Part shown: positions 7,911-16,198 of the stretch, piece by piece | How the letters are laid out: every line of letters starts with the position of its first letter | Position numbering within the stretch: the first letter of the stretch is position 1 | NCBI GenBank assembly: GCA_904387305.1 | Contig: CAJFLB010000004.1 | Location: 1 to 63,221, forward strand | DNA: 63,221 nucleotides | Reading direction: 5' to 3' | DNA from: an uncultured Clostridia bacterium | GTDB taxonomy: Bacteria; Bacillota; Clostridia; TANB77; CAG-508 | Position numbers and translations under genes: made by a program | Notes under the pieces: generated by a model | Seen by the model: the letters and a program-made list of their open reading frames with translations, nothing else | What the model was told of the DNA's origin: nothing | The model's database searches: none

Positions 7911-8660
7911 ATGGAGATTAAAGAAATATTAGAAAAAATACATAATCATGAAATGAGTATAGAAGAAGCAGAAAAAGAAATCAAACATAATCAATATGAA
8001 GATTTAGGATATGCGAAAATTGACCATAATCGAAAAGAAAGAATTGGCACAGGAGAAGTGATATATTGTCAAAGTAAACCAGATGAATACTTATCTAAAA
8101 TTTATACAACTATATATAAAGAAAATGGAGAAGTATTAGGAACAAGGGCAAGTCAAAATCAATTTGATTTGGTTAAAAAAGATATTCCAGAAGTACAATA
8201 TAATCCACTTTCAAGAATCTTAAAAATTGAAAAGCCAAAAGAAAAAATAGGAAATATTGTTGTTTGCACAGGAGGAACATCAGATATTCCAGTAGCAGAG
8301 GAAGCAGCTGAAACAGCAGAATTTTTTGGGAGTTATGTGGAAAGAATTTATGATGTTGGTGTAGCAGGTATTCATAGGCTTTTAGCACAAAGAGAAAAAA
8401 TAGAAAAAGCAAATTGTATTGTGGCTATTGCCGGAATGGAAGGGGCATTGGCTTCTGTGGTAGCAGGAATCGCAAAAGTACCAGTAATTGCAGTTCCAAC
8501 ATCTGTAGGATATGGAGCAAATCTAGGAGGTATAACGGCTCTTTTAGGAATGATTAATTCTTGTAGTAATGGTATTGCCACTGTCAATATTGATAATGGA
8601 TATGGTGCAGGATATTTAGCAAATCAAATTAATCATTTAGTTGTTAATGGAAAAGAGTAA
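7911..8660 (+). CDS. larB: Nickel pincer cofactor biosynthesis protein LarB (carboxylase/hydrolase)
   Basis: LarB carboxylates the pyridinium ring of nicotinic acid adenine dinucleotide and cleaves its phosphoanhydride, starting cofactor synthesis. The C-terminal AIR-carboxylase-like domain is clear: GTSDIPVAEEAAETA, YDVGVAGIHRLL, AGMEGALASVVAG, VPTSVGYGANLGG and VNIDNGYGAG. Cys218 in the NSCSNG motif matches the Cys known to attack the substrate. The N-terminal region contains the usual LDxxRxxRxGxxE-like segment (around 34-50). At 249 residues it is of normal length. AAGGAGGAA lies upstream at a somewhat long spacing of about 12 nt. It is separated from larC by a long hairpin repeat. Confidence 0.95.
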   Translation: MEIKEILEKIHNHEMSIEEAEKEIKHNQYEDLGYAKIDHNRKERIGTGEVIYCQSKPDEYLSKIYTTIYKENGEVLGTRASQNQFDLVKKDIPEVQYNPLSRILKIEKPKEKIGNIVVCTGGTSDIPVAEEAAETAEFFGSYVERIYDVGVAGIHRLLAQREKIEKANCIVAIAGMEGALASVVAGIAKVPVIAVPTSVGYGANLGGITALLGMINSCSNGIATVNIDNGYGAGYLANQINHLVVNGKE

Positions 8661-8761
8661 TTACTTCTAGGGCTCGTTTTGACCGCTTATGAGTTACTGC
8701 AAAATAAGACAAAAATTCCTTAATTGAGGATATTGATAAAAATGAAACAGGAGAAACATAA

Positions 8762-9559
8762 ATGGAAAAACAAAGACAATTAGAAGAATATCTAAAAAGC
8801 TTAAAAAAAGTAGCGATTGCTTATTCGGGAGGAATTGACTCTAGTTATTTATTATTTGTAGTAAACAAAGTATTATCAAAAGAACAGGTATTGGCAGTTA
8901 TTGCCAATGGCATTATGGTTCCAAGAAAAGATTATGAAGAAGCGATTGCATTTTTAAAAGAAAATCATTTTCAATATATAGAAGTGCCATATAAACCATT
9001 AGAAATTACAGAATTTAAAGAAAATCATAAAGATAGATGTTATCATTGTAAAAAAGAATTGATGACAACCCTTAAAAAAGTAGCAAATGAAAATGGATAT
9101 GAATATCTTTTAGATGGAAAAAATGCAGATGATTTAACTGTATATAGACCTGGAAATAAGGCAACAGAAGAAGTGGGTGTTATTAGTCCACTTGCTAAAT
9201 TTGAAATTTCTAAAGAAGAGATAAGACAATATAGTAAAAATTTAGGAATTTCATTTTGGAATAAACCATCTAATTCTTGTTTAGCAACGAGATTTCCATA
9301 TAATACAAATTTAACAGAAGAAGGACTAAAAAAAGTAGAAGAAAGTGAAGAAATTATAAAAAATATAGGAATTAAAAAAGTAAGAGTAAGGGTTCATGAT
9401 ACTATAGCAAGAATTGAAGTGAATCCAGAAGATTTTGAAATCATTTTAAACAATATAAAACATGAACATAACAAAAATATTATAGAAAAAATAAAGGATT
9501 TAGGATTTTCTTATGTCACATTAGACTTATTGGGACTGAAGAGTGGTAGTTTTGATTAG
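8762..9559 (+). CDS. larE: Pyridinium-3,5-bisthiocarboxylic acid synthase LarE (sulfur transferase)
   Basis: LarE adenylates the pyridinium carboxylates and transfers sulfur to them. The PP-loop AYSGGIDSSYL is at 20-30. The family motifs RCYHCKKEL (92-100), DGKNADD and KPSNSCLATRFPY are present. Cys173 corresponds to the sacrificial Cys176 of the L. plantarum enzyme. Two further cysteines form a CxxC (93 and 96); from memory, LarE enzymes with three active-site cysteines bind an Fe-S cluster and turn over without self-sacrifice. That reading is inference. At 265 residues it is of normal length. It lies downstream of larB in the same direction, with a solo repeat half just after its stop. Confidence 0.95.
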   Translation: MEKQRQLEEYLKSLKKVAIAYSGGIDSSYLLFVVNKVLSKEQVLAVIANGIMVPRKDYEEAIAFLKENHFQYIEVPYKPLEITEFKENHKDRCYHCKKELMTTLKKVANENGYEYLLDGKNADDLTVYRPGNKATEEVGVISPLAKFEISKEEIRQYSKNLGISFWNKPSNSCLATRFPYNTNLTEEGLKKVEESEEIIKNIGIKKVRVRVHDTIARIEVNPEDFEIILNNIKHEHNKNIIEKIKDLGFSYVTLDLLGLKSGSFD

Positions 9560-9562
9560 TTA

Positions 9563-9593
9563 TGTCCTAAACAGAAACGTCCCCAATTGGACA
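9563..9593. repeat. Solo half-arm of repeat family 1 (copy C)
   Basis: The 31 bases nearly match the outer end of the right arm at 7858-7888 (one base differs), including the family end CAATTGGACA. No partner arm is nearby, so it is a remnant or half-site. It lies 4 bp after the larE stop and before the nickel transporter genes. Confidence 0.8.
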
Positions 9594-9626
9594 ATTTAAC
9601 AAAATGGAATAAAGGAGGAACAAAAT

Positions 9627-10643
9627 ATGCACATGGCAGATGCAATGATAAGTCCAGCAGTAGGAGCTACCATGTATGTAGTAAGTGGACTTGTGGCAGC
9701 ATACTCAATTAGAAAAATTAGAAAAGAAGAAGATTTTAAAAAGAAAATACCAACAATGGGCGTTATGGGAGCATTTGTATTTGCAACTCAAATGGTGAAT
9801 TTTACAATACCAGGAACAGGCTCATCAGGACATCTATGTGGGGGATTACTATTAAGCAGTATATTAGGTCCTTTTGCAGGTTTCTTAAGTATGATAGGTG
9901 TCTTATTGATTCAATGTTTATTCTTTGCAGATGGAGGACTATTAGCATTAGGTGCTAATGTATGGAATATGGCATTTTATGGTTGTTTTATAGGTTCTCT
10001 CATTTGGAAATTTGTTATGAAGAAGGGAATGACAAAGGGAAGAATTATATTTGCTTCTTTAGTTGGCTGTGTATTAACTTTACAATTAGGTGCGTTTTCT
10101 GTAACACTAGAAACATTAGCTTCAAGAATTACAGAATTGCCATTTGGAACTTTTGTAGCCACTATGCAACCAATTCATTTGGTAATTGGATTAATAGAAG
10201 GATTTATTACAGCAGCGGTTCTTTGTTTTATTTATGAAGCAAGACCAGAAATGTTATGGAATGGAGCACAAAAAACAGAAAAGCAAGCCAAGTTTTCATA
10301 TAAAAAGACAATCGCCATTCTTGCTTGTTTATTAATCATTATTGGAGGAGGTATGTCACTTCTAGCATCTTCTAATCCAGATGGCTTGGAATGGTCTATT
10401 GAACAAATTACAGGAGATACAGAAATAGAAGGAAGAAATGATGCAGCTCATGAAACGGCTGAAAGCATACAAAGTGCAACTTCTTTTTTACCAGATTATA
10501 CATTTAAAGATAGTGAATCTACACTTGGTACTTCTATTTCAGGAATTGTAGGTTGTGTGATTACAATTGTCTTTTTAATGGCGGTTGGATATATCATAAA
10601 AATTAAAAGAAAAAAAGGAAATATAATCAATGAACAAAATTGA
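9627..10643 (+). CDS. larMN: Nickel/cobalt ECF transporter substrate-binding membrane protein, M-N fusion
   Basis: This is the CbiM/NikM-type S component that captures the metal. The mature N terminus MHMADAMISPAVG places His2 for the N-terminal metal-binding site typical of the family. About six membrane segments follow in the first 210 residues, with the conserved GTGSSGHL and ALGANVWNMAFYG motifs. A fused C-terminal NikN-like part has a PDGLEW motif near residue 250 and a final membrane segment. Linkage to lar genes argues for nickel rather than cobalt. The start follows AAAGGAGG, and the gene overlaps the next by 14 bp, indicating translational coupling. NikMN or CbiMN would be equally valid names. 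Confidence 0.92.
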   Translation: MHMADAMISPAVGATMYVVSGLVAAYSIRKIRKEEDFKKKIPTMGVMGAFVFATQMVNFTIPGTGSSGHLCGGLLLSSILGPFAGFLSMIGVLLIQCLFFADGGLLALGANVWNMAFYGCFIGSLIWKFVMKKGMTKGRIIFASLVGCVLTLQLGAFSVTLETLASRITELPFGTFVATMQPIHLVIGLIEGFITAAVLCFIYEARPEMLWNGAQKTEKQAKFSYKKTIAILACLLIIIGGGMSLLASSNPDGLEWSIEQITGDTEIEGRNDAAHETAESIQSATSFLPDYTFKDSESTLGTSISGIVGCVITIVFLMAVGYIIKIKRKKGNIINEQN

Positions 10644-11439
10644 TAATGCTATAAAAACAGTACATCATATGGATTATCATGCAAATCATAATGGATATTT
10701 AAACAAGATACATCCACTTGTAAAATTACTCATTACAATTATTTATATTGTTTTATTAACTTCTATTGATAAATATAATCTAGTAACAACATTAGCAATG
10801 AGTATCTATTTGATTTTGATAAGTATCATAGGAGATTTATCTATAAAAAATGCTTTAAAAAGTTTGAAAGTGGTTTTACTATTATTGTTTGTCCTAGGCA
10901 TTGCAAATCCAATATTAGATAGAACCATTATCACTTACATAGGAATTGTACCAGTTACAACGGGTATAATTTCTATGTTCACTTTATTGTTAAAAGGAAT
11001 TTTGGCCATATTGGTATCTTATTTTCTAATCTTAACAACATCTATAGAAGAGATTTGTTATGCTTTAAAAATGATCCATATGCCAAATATTTTAATTACA
11101 GTGGTTATGCTGATTTATCGATATATTATTGTTTTCTTAAAAGAAGTACAAAGAATATGGGTAGCCTATCAAATGCGAGCCCCAAAACAAAAAGGGGTAC
11201 ATTATAAAGCATGGGGAAGCTTGATAGGAAGTTTAATGCTAAGAAGTATAGATAGAGCACAAGTAGTTTATGAAAGTATGGAACTTAGAGGTTTTGATCC
11301 AGATACTTTTTTCATTAGAAAAGAGAAAGTAAATAAAAAAAGTTGGATATATTTTTGTTTGATATTTGTACTACTTATCATACTTAGGTTTGTTCCTGTT
11401 TTTGAGATAATTGGTGGTGTATTTATAACGAAATATTAG
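10630..11439 (+). CDS. larQ: ECF transporter transmembrane coupling protein (EcfT/CbiQ family)
   Basis: The T component that links the metal-binding membrane protein to the ATPase. It has about five to six membrane segments over 269 residues. Two coupling-helix motifs occur in the cytoplasmic loop: YQMRAPKQKG and ESMELRGF, which replace the classical Ala-Arg-Gly signatures. It overlaps the preceding gene by 14 bp. Its stop codon merges into a palindromic element, and the ATPase gene follows about 250 bp later. Substrate assignment to nickel rests on neighbours. Confidence 0.9.
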   Translation: MNKIDNAIKTVHHMDYHANHNGYLNKIHPLVKLLITIIYIVLLTSIDKYNLVTTLAMSIYLILISIIGDLSIKNALKSLKVVLLLLFVLGIANPILDRTIITYIGIVPVTTGIISMFTLLLKGILAILVSYFLILTTSIEEICYALKMIHMPNILITVVMLIYRYIIVFLKEVQRIWVAYQMRAPKQKGVHYKAWGSLIGSLMLRSIDRAQVVYESMELRGFDPDTFFIRKEKVNKKSWIYFCLIFVLLIILRFVPVFEIIGGVFITKY

Positions 11440-11621
11440 AATGTTGATATATACATATTTTTAAAAATTCTCGGTTTCCCTACATTCCCGTTTAACAAAT
11501 TCTAAAGATAAATCCACAACAATACCAGGGAACAGGACCCTTTATGGCTTTATCTTAAGAATTTGTAAAACTATTCCGGTCACATTCGAATTCTTAAAAA
11601 TATGTATATGTCAACATTCTA
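11437..11621. repeat. About 185-bp palindromic element between larQ and larO
   Basis: Left arm 11437-11470 and right arm 11588-11621 match as inverted repeats over about 34 bp with two mismatches (TAGAATGTTGA ends). A second inner pair, AACAAATTCT...AAGATAA with TTATCTT-AAGAATTTGT, gives a branched hairpin. The left end overlaps the larQ stop codon. It is MITE-like and carries no gene. No target duplication is obvious. Confidence 0.8.
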
Positions 11622-11693
11622 TAAAATGATTTTTGACTGTAAATGGTAATGTTATAACCAAAAAGTAAATAAATTCGTAAGGAAGGAAAAATT

Positions 11694-12419
11694 ATGATAG
11701 AAGTAAAAGAAGTTTCTTTTTCATATAATGGTAGTAAAAAACAAACACTTTCTAATATGAATTTTAAAATAGAAAATGAAGAAAGTGTTGGAATTATAGG
11801 AGCAAATGGTGCAGGAAAATCGACAATGCTAAAACTATTGGTAGGATTAGAACTAAATTATCAAGGAAACATTATAATAGATAACTCAAAAGTAGAAAAA
11901 AAACATTTACAGGAAATACGACAAAAAATAGGGTATGTATTCCAAGACAGTGATAGTCAATTATTCATGCCAACTGTTTATGAAGATGTTGCATTTGCAC
12001 CAAGAAATTATGGCTTTTCAAAAGAAGAAGTAAATGAAAGAACAGTAGAAGCTTTAAAAAGTATAGGAATCGAAGAATTACAAGATAGACAAATTTATCG
12101 TTTGTCTGGTGGTGAGAAAAAACTAGCATCGATTGCAACGGTTTTATCTATGAAGCCAGATATCTTAATATTTGATGAACCAACAATTGCATTAGATCCT
12201 AAAAATAGAAGAAGATTTATTAATGTACTAAAATCTTTAAAGGGAACGAAAATTGTTACTTCACATGATTTGGATTTAATTTATGATACTTGTAACAGGA
12301 CAATTTTAATTGCAGATGGAAAGATTATATTTGATGGAGATACAAAAACGATTTTACAAAATAAAGATGTATTAGAAAACAATGGGTTAGAATTGCCTTT
12401 GTCTTTGCAAAGGAGATAG
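11694..12419 (+). CDS. larO: Nickel ECF transporter ATP-binding protein (CbiO/NikO family)
   Basis: The energising ATPase of the nickel importer, 241 residues. It has Walker A GANGAGKST, the Q-loop GYVFQDSDSQLF typical of ECF ATPases, the signature LSGGEKKLASIA, Walker B ILIFDEP followed by the D-loop ALD, and the switch histidine in TSHDLDL. GGAAGGA lies before the ATG. The single ATPase probably forms a homodimer. It is separated from larQ by a palindromic element but is in the same orientation and is the last gene of the lar block. Confidence 0.93.
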   Translation: MIEVKEVSFSYNGSKKQTLSNMNFKIENEESVGIIGANGAGKSTMLKLLVGLELNYQGNIIIDNSKVEKKHLQEIRQKIGYVFQDSDSQLFMPTVYEDVAFAPRNYGFSKEEVNERTVEALKSIGIEELQDRQIYRLSGGEKKLASIATVLSMKPDILIFDEPTIALDPKNRRRFINVLKSLKGTKIVTSHDLDLIYDTCNRTILIADGKIIFDGDTKTILQNKDVLENNGLELPLSLQRR

Positions 12420-12497
12420 GAATATATTGACTAAAAATGAAATTATAAAAAACTAGTAAATAATGAATTATAAAATCTATATGTTAAAATAAAAAAC

Positions 12498-12528
12498 TGT
12501 AGCTTATATATTTTTTATATAAGCTACA
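12498..12528. terminator. Perfect 13-bp hairpin after larO
   Basis: TGTAGCTTATATA (12498-12510) pairs with TATATAAGCTACA (12516-12528). On the + strand no strong T run follows, while the complementary strand has a T-rich tail, so it may work poorly or in reverse. The rest of the 12420-12778 gap holds no reading frame I can support, only the promoter-like site listed next. Confidence 0.5.
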
Positions 12529-12713
12529 TTCTAAATCATAACTGCTAAGCCTTCTCAGTCATCTAATTGAATAAATTTACTACTAATTAAATGGTACTAT
12601 ATTTTTATGCAAAAATCAAGAATTTTATGCAAATCTGATGAGAATTTCATAGTATTTTTTGATGGTTTATATAAAAAAAGATCAGACTCTAATATAAAAA
12701 TAAATCAATTTTA

Positions 12714-12742
12714 TTGAATTTGTATAAGAAATAAGTTAGAAT
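12714..12742 (+). promoter_or_regulatory. Possible promoter of the flavodoxin-like gene
   Basis: TTGAAT (12714-12719) and TAGAAT (12737-12742) are 17 bp apart, about 37 bp before the next start codon. In DNA this AT-rich, chance matches are common. Confidence 0.35.
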
Positions 12743-12778
12743 AATAAATATAATCAAACCTATGAGGGGGGAATTCAT

Positions 12779-13330
12779 ATGATTCTATATATAAGTGGTA
12801 GTAATAGAAAGAAAAATTGTTACAACCTTCTAAAAGATTTAAAAGGTGATGAGGATACATTAATAGCATTAGCTGATAAAAACATTCATTACTGTTTAGG
12901 TTGTGTTTCTTGTATAAATAAATTAGAAGAATATTGTGTGATTGATGATGATATGAGAGAAATATATCATGAAATGAAAAAAGCTGACAAAATCGTAATA
13001 GCAACACCAATATACATGAATCATATATCTGGAATCTTGAAAAATGTAATAGATAGATTAAATCCATATTCTAGTCATGATGAATTATTAAAAGGAAAGA
13101 CAGTATACATTATTACCGTAGGACAAATGGATGAAGAAGAAAATGAAGAGATAGCAGATAATATAAAAACATATTTTGAGAGTTTAGCAGAAGAAGATTT
13201 TATGGATTTTAATGTAGTCTTTCTAAGAAACTTATCTAGTGGAAATATAAAAAGTATAGATGATATAACTAAAAATTATGATAACTATCATCAAATAATA
13301 AAAGAACTTAAACAAAAAATAGAAGAATGA
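12779..13330 (+). CDS. NADPH-dependent FMN reductase / Fe-S flavoprotein-like protein
   Basis: A 183-residue flavodoxin-fold protein. It opens with ISGSNRKKNCYNLL, the FMN phosphate-binding loop of the NADPH-dependent FMN reductase family. A YCLGCVSCINK segment (about 38-48) plus Cys at about 54 resembles the cluster motif of iron-sulfur flavoproteins. ATPIYMNHISGILKNVIDR is the second flavin-binding motif. It likely moves electrons in a redox or stress role; the partner is unknown. GAGGGGGG precedes the ATG, and a terminator follows the stop, so it is probably transcribed alone. Confidence 0.85.
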   Translation: MILYISGSNRKKNCYNLLKDLKGDEDTLIALADKNIHYCLGCVSCINKLEEYCVIDDDMREIYHEMKKADKIVIATPIYMNHISGILKNVIDRLNPYSSHDELLKGKTVYIITVGQMDEEENEEIADNIKTYFESLAEEDFMDFNVVFLRNLSSGNIKSIDDITKNYDNYHQIIKELKQKIEE

Positions 13331-13337
13331 AGGAGAG

Positions 13338-13360
13338 CTTGCCATAGTGGCAAGTTTTTT
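13338..13360 (+). terminator. Rho-independent terminator after the flavoprotein gene
   Basis: CTTGCC (13338-13343) pairs with GGCAAG (13349-13354) and six T residues follow, 8 bp after the stop codon. Confidence 0.8.
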
Positions 13361-13413
13361 ATTGATAAAAAATGATAACTATGATAGAATATGCCCAAAG
13401 AGAGGAGAAGCAT

Positions 13414-14220
13414 ATGGAAAGATTGCATGTTTTAGGAACAGGAGCAGGAATTGTATATAATTGTTATAACACTTGTTTCTTATTAGAAAACAATAAAAAA
13501 TACATGTTAGTAGACACTGGTGCTGGAAGCCAAGTATTAAATCGAATAAAAGATAGTAACGTAAATATACTTGAAATTCACGATATATTTATATCACATA
13601 AACATATAGACCATTTACTAGGAATTTTTGTGGTTTTAAGAGTCATTTGTGGTAAAATGGCAGCAGGAAAGTATGAAGGAAACCTAAATATATATTGTGC
13701 TAAAGAAGTGAGAGAAATTATTGAACCATTTTTTGAAAAGACATCTCATGGAGTGCATATACAAAAATTTCATACAAATGTTATATTTCATGATTTAGAA
13801 GATGGACAAGAAAAAGAAATTATAGGATATAAAGTAAAAATATTAGATTTACATTCTATAGAATGCGTACAATTTGGTTTTCAATTAAAATTACATAATG
13901 AAAAGATGTTAAGTTTTTTAGGAGATGTTCCTTGTAGTGAAAAGATATATGATAAAATCAAAGATACAGATTGGGTGTTACATGAAGTATTTTGTAGGGA
14001 ATCAGAAAAAGAAATATTTAAACCACATGAAAAAAATCATTCTACCATAAAAGATGTATGTGAAAAAATGCAAATGTTACAGGTTAGAAATTTAGTATTA
14101 TGGCATACAATGGATAATAATATTGCAGAAAGAAAACAGTTATACACAGAAGAAGCAAAAAAATATTATACAGGTAATATCTATGTACCAAACGATTTAG
14201 AAATAATTGAATTATCATAG
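13414..14220 (+). CDS. MBL-fold metallo-hydrolase (RNase Z-like)
   Basis: A 268-residue metallo-beta-lactamase-fold hydrolase. The metal motif HKHIDH appears after IFIS (about residues 60-68), further ligands are in FLGDVPCSEK and a late LVLWHTM His. N-terminal LGTGAGIV and the VDTGAGS turn resemble RNase Z and arylsulfatase-type members. The start is placed at 13414, after AGAGGAG; the reading frame extends 14 codons upstream without a ribosome site. It is followed 9 bp later by the HD-domain gene, starting a run of five closely spaced small enzymes. The substrate is unknown. Confidence 0.85.
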   Translation: MERLHVLGTGAGIVYNCYNTCFLLENNKKYMLVDTGAGSQVLNRIKDSNVNILEIHDIFISHKHIDHLLGIFVVLRVICGKMAAGKYEGNLNIYCAKEVREIIEPFFEKTSHGVHIQKFHTNVIFHDLEDGQEKEIIGYKVKILDLHSIECVQFGFQLKLHNEKMLSFLGDVPCSEKIYDKIKDTDWVLHEVFCRESEKEIFKPHEKNHSTIKDVCEKMQMLQVRNLVLWHTMDNNIAERKQLYTEEAKKYYTGNIYVPNDLEIIELS

Positions 14221-14229
14221 GAGAAGAAA

Positions 14230-14880
14230 ATGAATACAGAGAAAATAGAAAACATCATCCATTTCTATGTGTTGGCATCAACATTAAAAGATAAGATAAG
14301 AAGTGGTTGGAAGGTATGGAATATTGAAAGAGAAAGAGTAGAAAGTGTAGCAGAACATATTTATGGTACATGTATGTTATCAATTGCTATTGATTCAGAA
14401 TATGATTTTAACATAGATTTAATGAAAGTCATTAAAATGCTTGTCATTCACGAATTAGAAGAAATAGAGATAAAAGATTTTACACCATTTGATAAGATTA
14501 CAAATGAGGAAAAAAGAGAAATGGGAAAAGTGGCAGTAGAAGATGTATTAAAAGATTTAACAAAAAAAGAAGAATTAATCAAACTGATAGAAGAATTTGA
14601 AGATATGAAAACAAAAGAATCTATTTTTGCAAAAATGTGTGATAAATTAGAATCAGATATACAATGTAAGTTATATTGTGAAGAACATTGTTTAGATGTG
14701 AATAAAAGTGAGAATAAATCAATTTTAGAAGATGAGAGAATACAAAAGTTAATAGAAAATGGTTCAAAAACGATATCAGATTTTTATATAGAAAACCATA
14801 AAAAAGAAATATTAGATCAAGATGAAATTTTTAAAGAAATAGCAGATTATATAAAAAATAATACTTTGTTAAAGGAGTAG
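14230..14880 (+). CDS. HD-domain nucleotidase (YfbR/HDDC2-like)
   Basis: A 216-residue HD-superfamily phosphohydrolase. The first metal His is in VAEHIYGTC, the HD pair is replaced in position by VIHELEEIEI (His-Glu), and a later Asp lies in AKMCDKLESD. This arrangement is that of the YfbR/HDDC2 5'-deoxynucleotidase branch. It probably dephosphorylates nucleoside monophosphates. It sits between an MBL-fold hydrolase and a HAD phosphatase, with gaps of 9 and 4 bp, so the set is likely one operon. Exact substrate is not predictable. Confidence 0.8.
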   Translation: MNTEKIENIIHFYVLASTLKDKIRSGWKVWNIERERVESVAEHIYGTCMLSIAIDSEYDFNIDLMKVIKMLVIHELEEIEIKDFTPFDKITNEEKREMGKVAVEDVLKDLTKKEELIKLIEEFEDMKTKESIFAKMCDKLESDIQCKLYCEEHCLDVNKSENKSILEDERIQKLIENGSKTISDFYIENHKKEILDQDEIFKEIADYIKNNTLLKE

Positions 14881-14884
14881 AAAG

Positions 14885-15610
14885 ATGTTAAAAAACAAGA
14901 AAGTTGTTATTTTTGATATGGATGGAACACTAATAGATTCTATCGGTATATGGAATGCTATAGATGAAGAGCTTATCAAAACAATTGGAGATGGAACAAT
15001 TGATAATGTAGATATAGCAAAACAAAGAGATGATAAATTAAAAGAATATAAACAAGAACAAGACCCGTATTTAGAATATTGTGGTTTCTTAAAAGAAAAA
15101 TATCATGCGACTATGTCAAAGGAAGAAGTCAAGAAAATACGATATGAAATTGCAGATAGATATTTAAAAGAAGTGATAGATTATAAACCAAATGCAGATA
15201 AAGTAATAAAATACTTGAAAGTAAAGGGATATATATTAGCAGTAGCAAGTTCAACCAATGAATTTGCAATGGAACATTATAAAAAAGAAAATAAAAATAT
15301 TATGAAAAAAGCAAAATTAGAAGATTATTTTTCAGTTATCTATGCCAAAAATGATGTAAATTCGATTAAGCCTAATCCAGAGGTATATGATAAAATTATG
15401 AAAAAATTACATGTTAAACCAGAAGAATGTTTGATTGTAGAAGATGCTTTGGTAGGTGTAGAAGCAGCCAATAATGCTAATATAGAAGTTGCTGTGATAT
15501 ATGATAAATATTCTGATAGTAACAGAGAAAAAATCAATCAATTGTCTCAATATCAATTTAAAGATTTTGAGGAAATGTTAAAAGAAATAAAAAAGGAATT
15601 AGGAGAATAA
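14885..15610 (+). CDS. HAD-family phosphatase (beta-phosphoglucomutase/phosphatase-like)
   Basis: A 241-residue haloacid dehalogenase-superfamily hydrolase. The nucleophile motif is FDMDGTLIDS at the N terminus, motif II is AVASSTN, and motifs III and IV are KPNPEVYDK and IVEDALVGVEAA. The helical cap inserted after motif I identifies subfamily I. Likely substrates are small phosphate esters. The gene follows the HD-domain gene by 4 bp and precedes an alpha/beta hydrolase by 13 bp. Confidence 0.9.
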   Translation: MLKNKKVVIFDMDGTLIDSIGIWNAIDEELIKTIGDGTIDNVDIAKQRDDKLKEYKQEQDPYLEYCGFLKEKYHATMSKEEVKKIRYEIADRYLKEVIDYKPNADKVIKYLKVKGYILAVASSTNEFAMEHYKKENKNIMKKAKLEDYFSVIYAKNDVNSIKPNPEVYDKIMKKLHVKPEECLIVEDALVGVEAANNANIEVAVIYDKYSDSNREKINQLSQYQFKDFEEMLKEIKKELGE

Positions 15611-15623
15611 GGAGGAATATATT

Positions 15624-16175
15624 ATGGATAATTATTTTATCATACATGGCTCATTTAGTAGTCCATATTCAAATTGGATAGGATGGTTACATGATTTTAT
15701 TGAAGGAGAAGGAAAACAAGTATATGTACCAGATTTTCCAATAGGTGTTGGATTTCAGAATTATGAAAATTGGAGTAAATTATTAAAATACTATGTAGAT
15801 TTAGGACTTATCAATGAAAATACAACAATCATAGGACATAGCATTGCACCAGTTTTTATATCTAAATTTTTGATTGAAAACAAACTAAAAGTAAAAAAAT
15901 GTATTTTTGTATGCGGGTTTAATAACTATTTAGGAATTGATGAAGAATATGATGCTGTAAATGAAAGCATGTATATAGATGAAATAGAAGCTGTAAAGAA
16001 TTATGTAGAAGATATTATTTGCTTTTATTCTAACAATGATCCTTATGTAAAATATGAGGTAGAATTAGACTTTGCAAATAAAGTAGGAACAGAGAAAATT
16101 TTAGTACCAAATGCAGGACATATTAATAGTGAAAGTGGATATGATACATTTGAAGATATTGTGCCATATCTATAA
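15624..16175 (+). CDS. RBBP9/YdeN-family alpha/beta hydrolase
   Basis: A 183-residue serine hydrolase of the RBBP9/YdeN family. N-terminal FIIHGSF forms the oxyanion region, IGHSIAP holds the nucleophilic Ser, YSNNDPYV the acidic residue and NAGHIN the His. The nucleophile elbow is GHSIA rather than the more common GHSLG. GGAGG precedes the ATG. The natural substrate of this family is poorly known. It lies in the small-enzyme operon. Confidence 0.88.
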   Translation: MDNYFIIHGSFSSPYSNWIGWLHDFIEGEGKQVYVPDFPIGVGFQNYENWSKLLKYYVDLGLINENTTIIGHSIAPVFISKFLIENKLKVKKCIFVCGFNNYLGIDEEYDAVNESMYIDEIEAVKNYVEDIICFYSNNDPYVKYEVELDFANKVGTEKILVPNAGHINSESGYDTFEDIVPYL

Positions 16176-16198
16176 GAACTAATTAAAAGGAGAAAAAC

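Noticed and set aside
12420..12778. Hidden small gene in the gap after larO
   Set aside because: Only a hairpin and a weak promoter-like pair are seen; the reading frames are a few codons long and lack ribosome sites.
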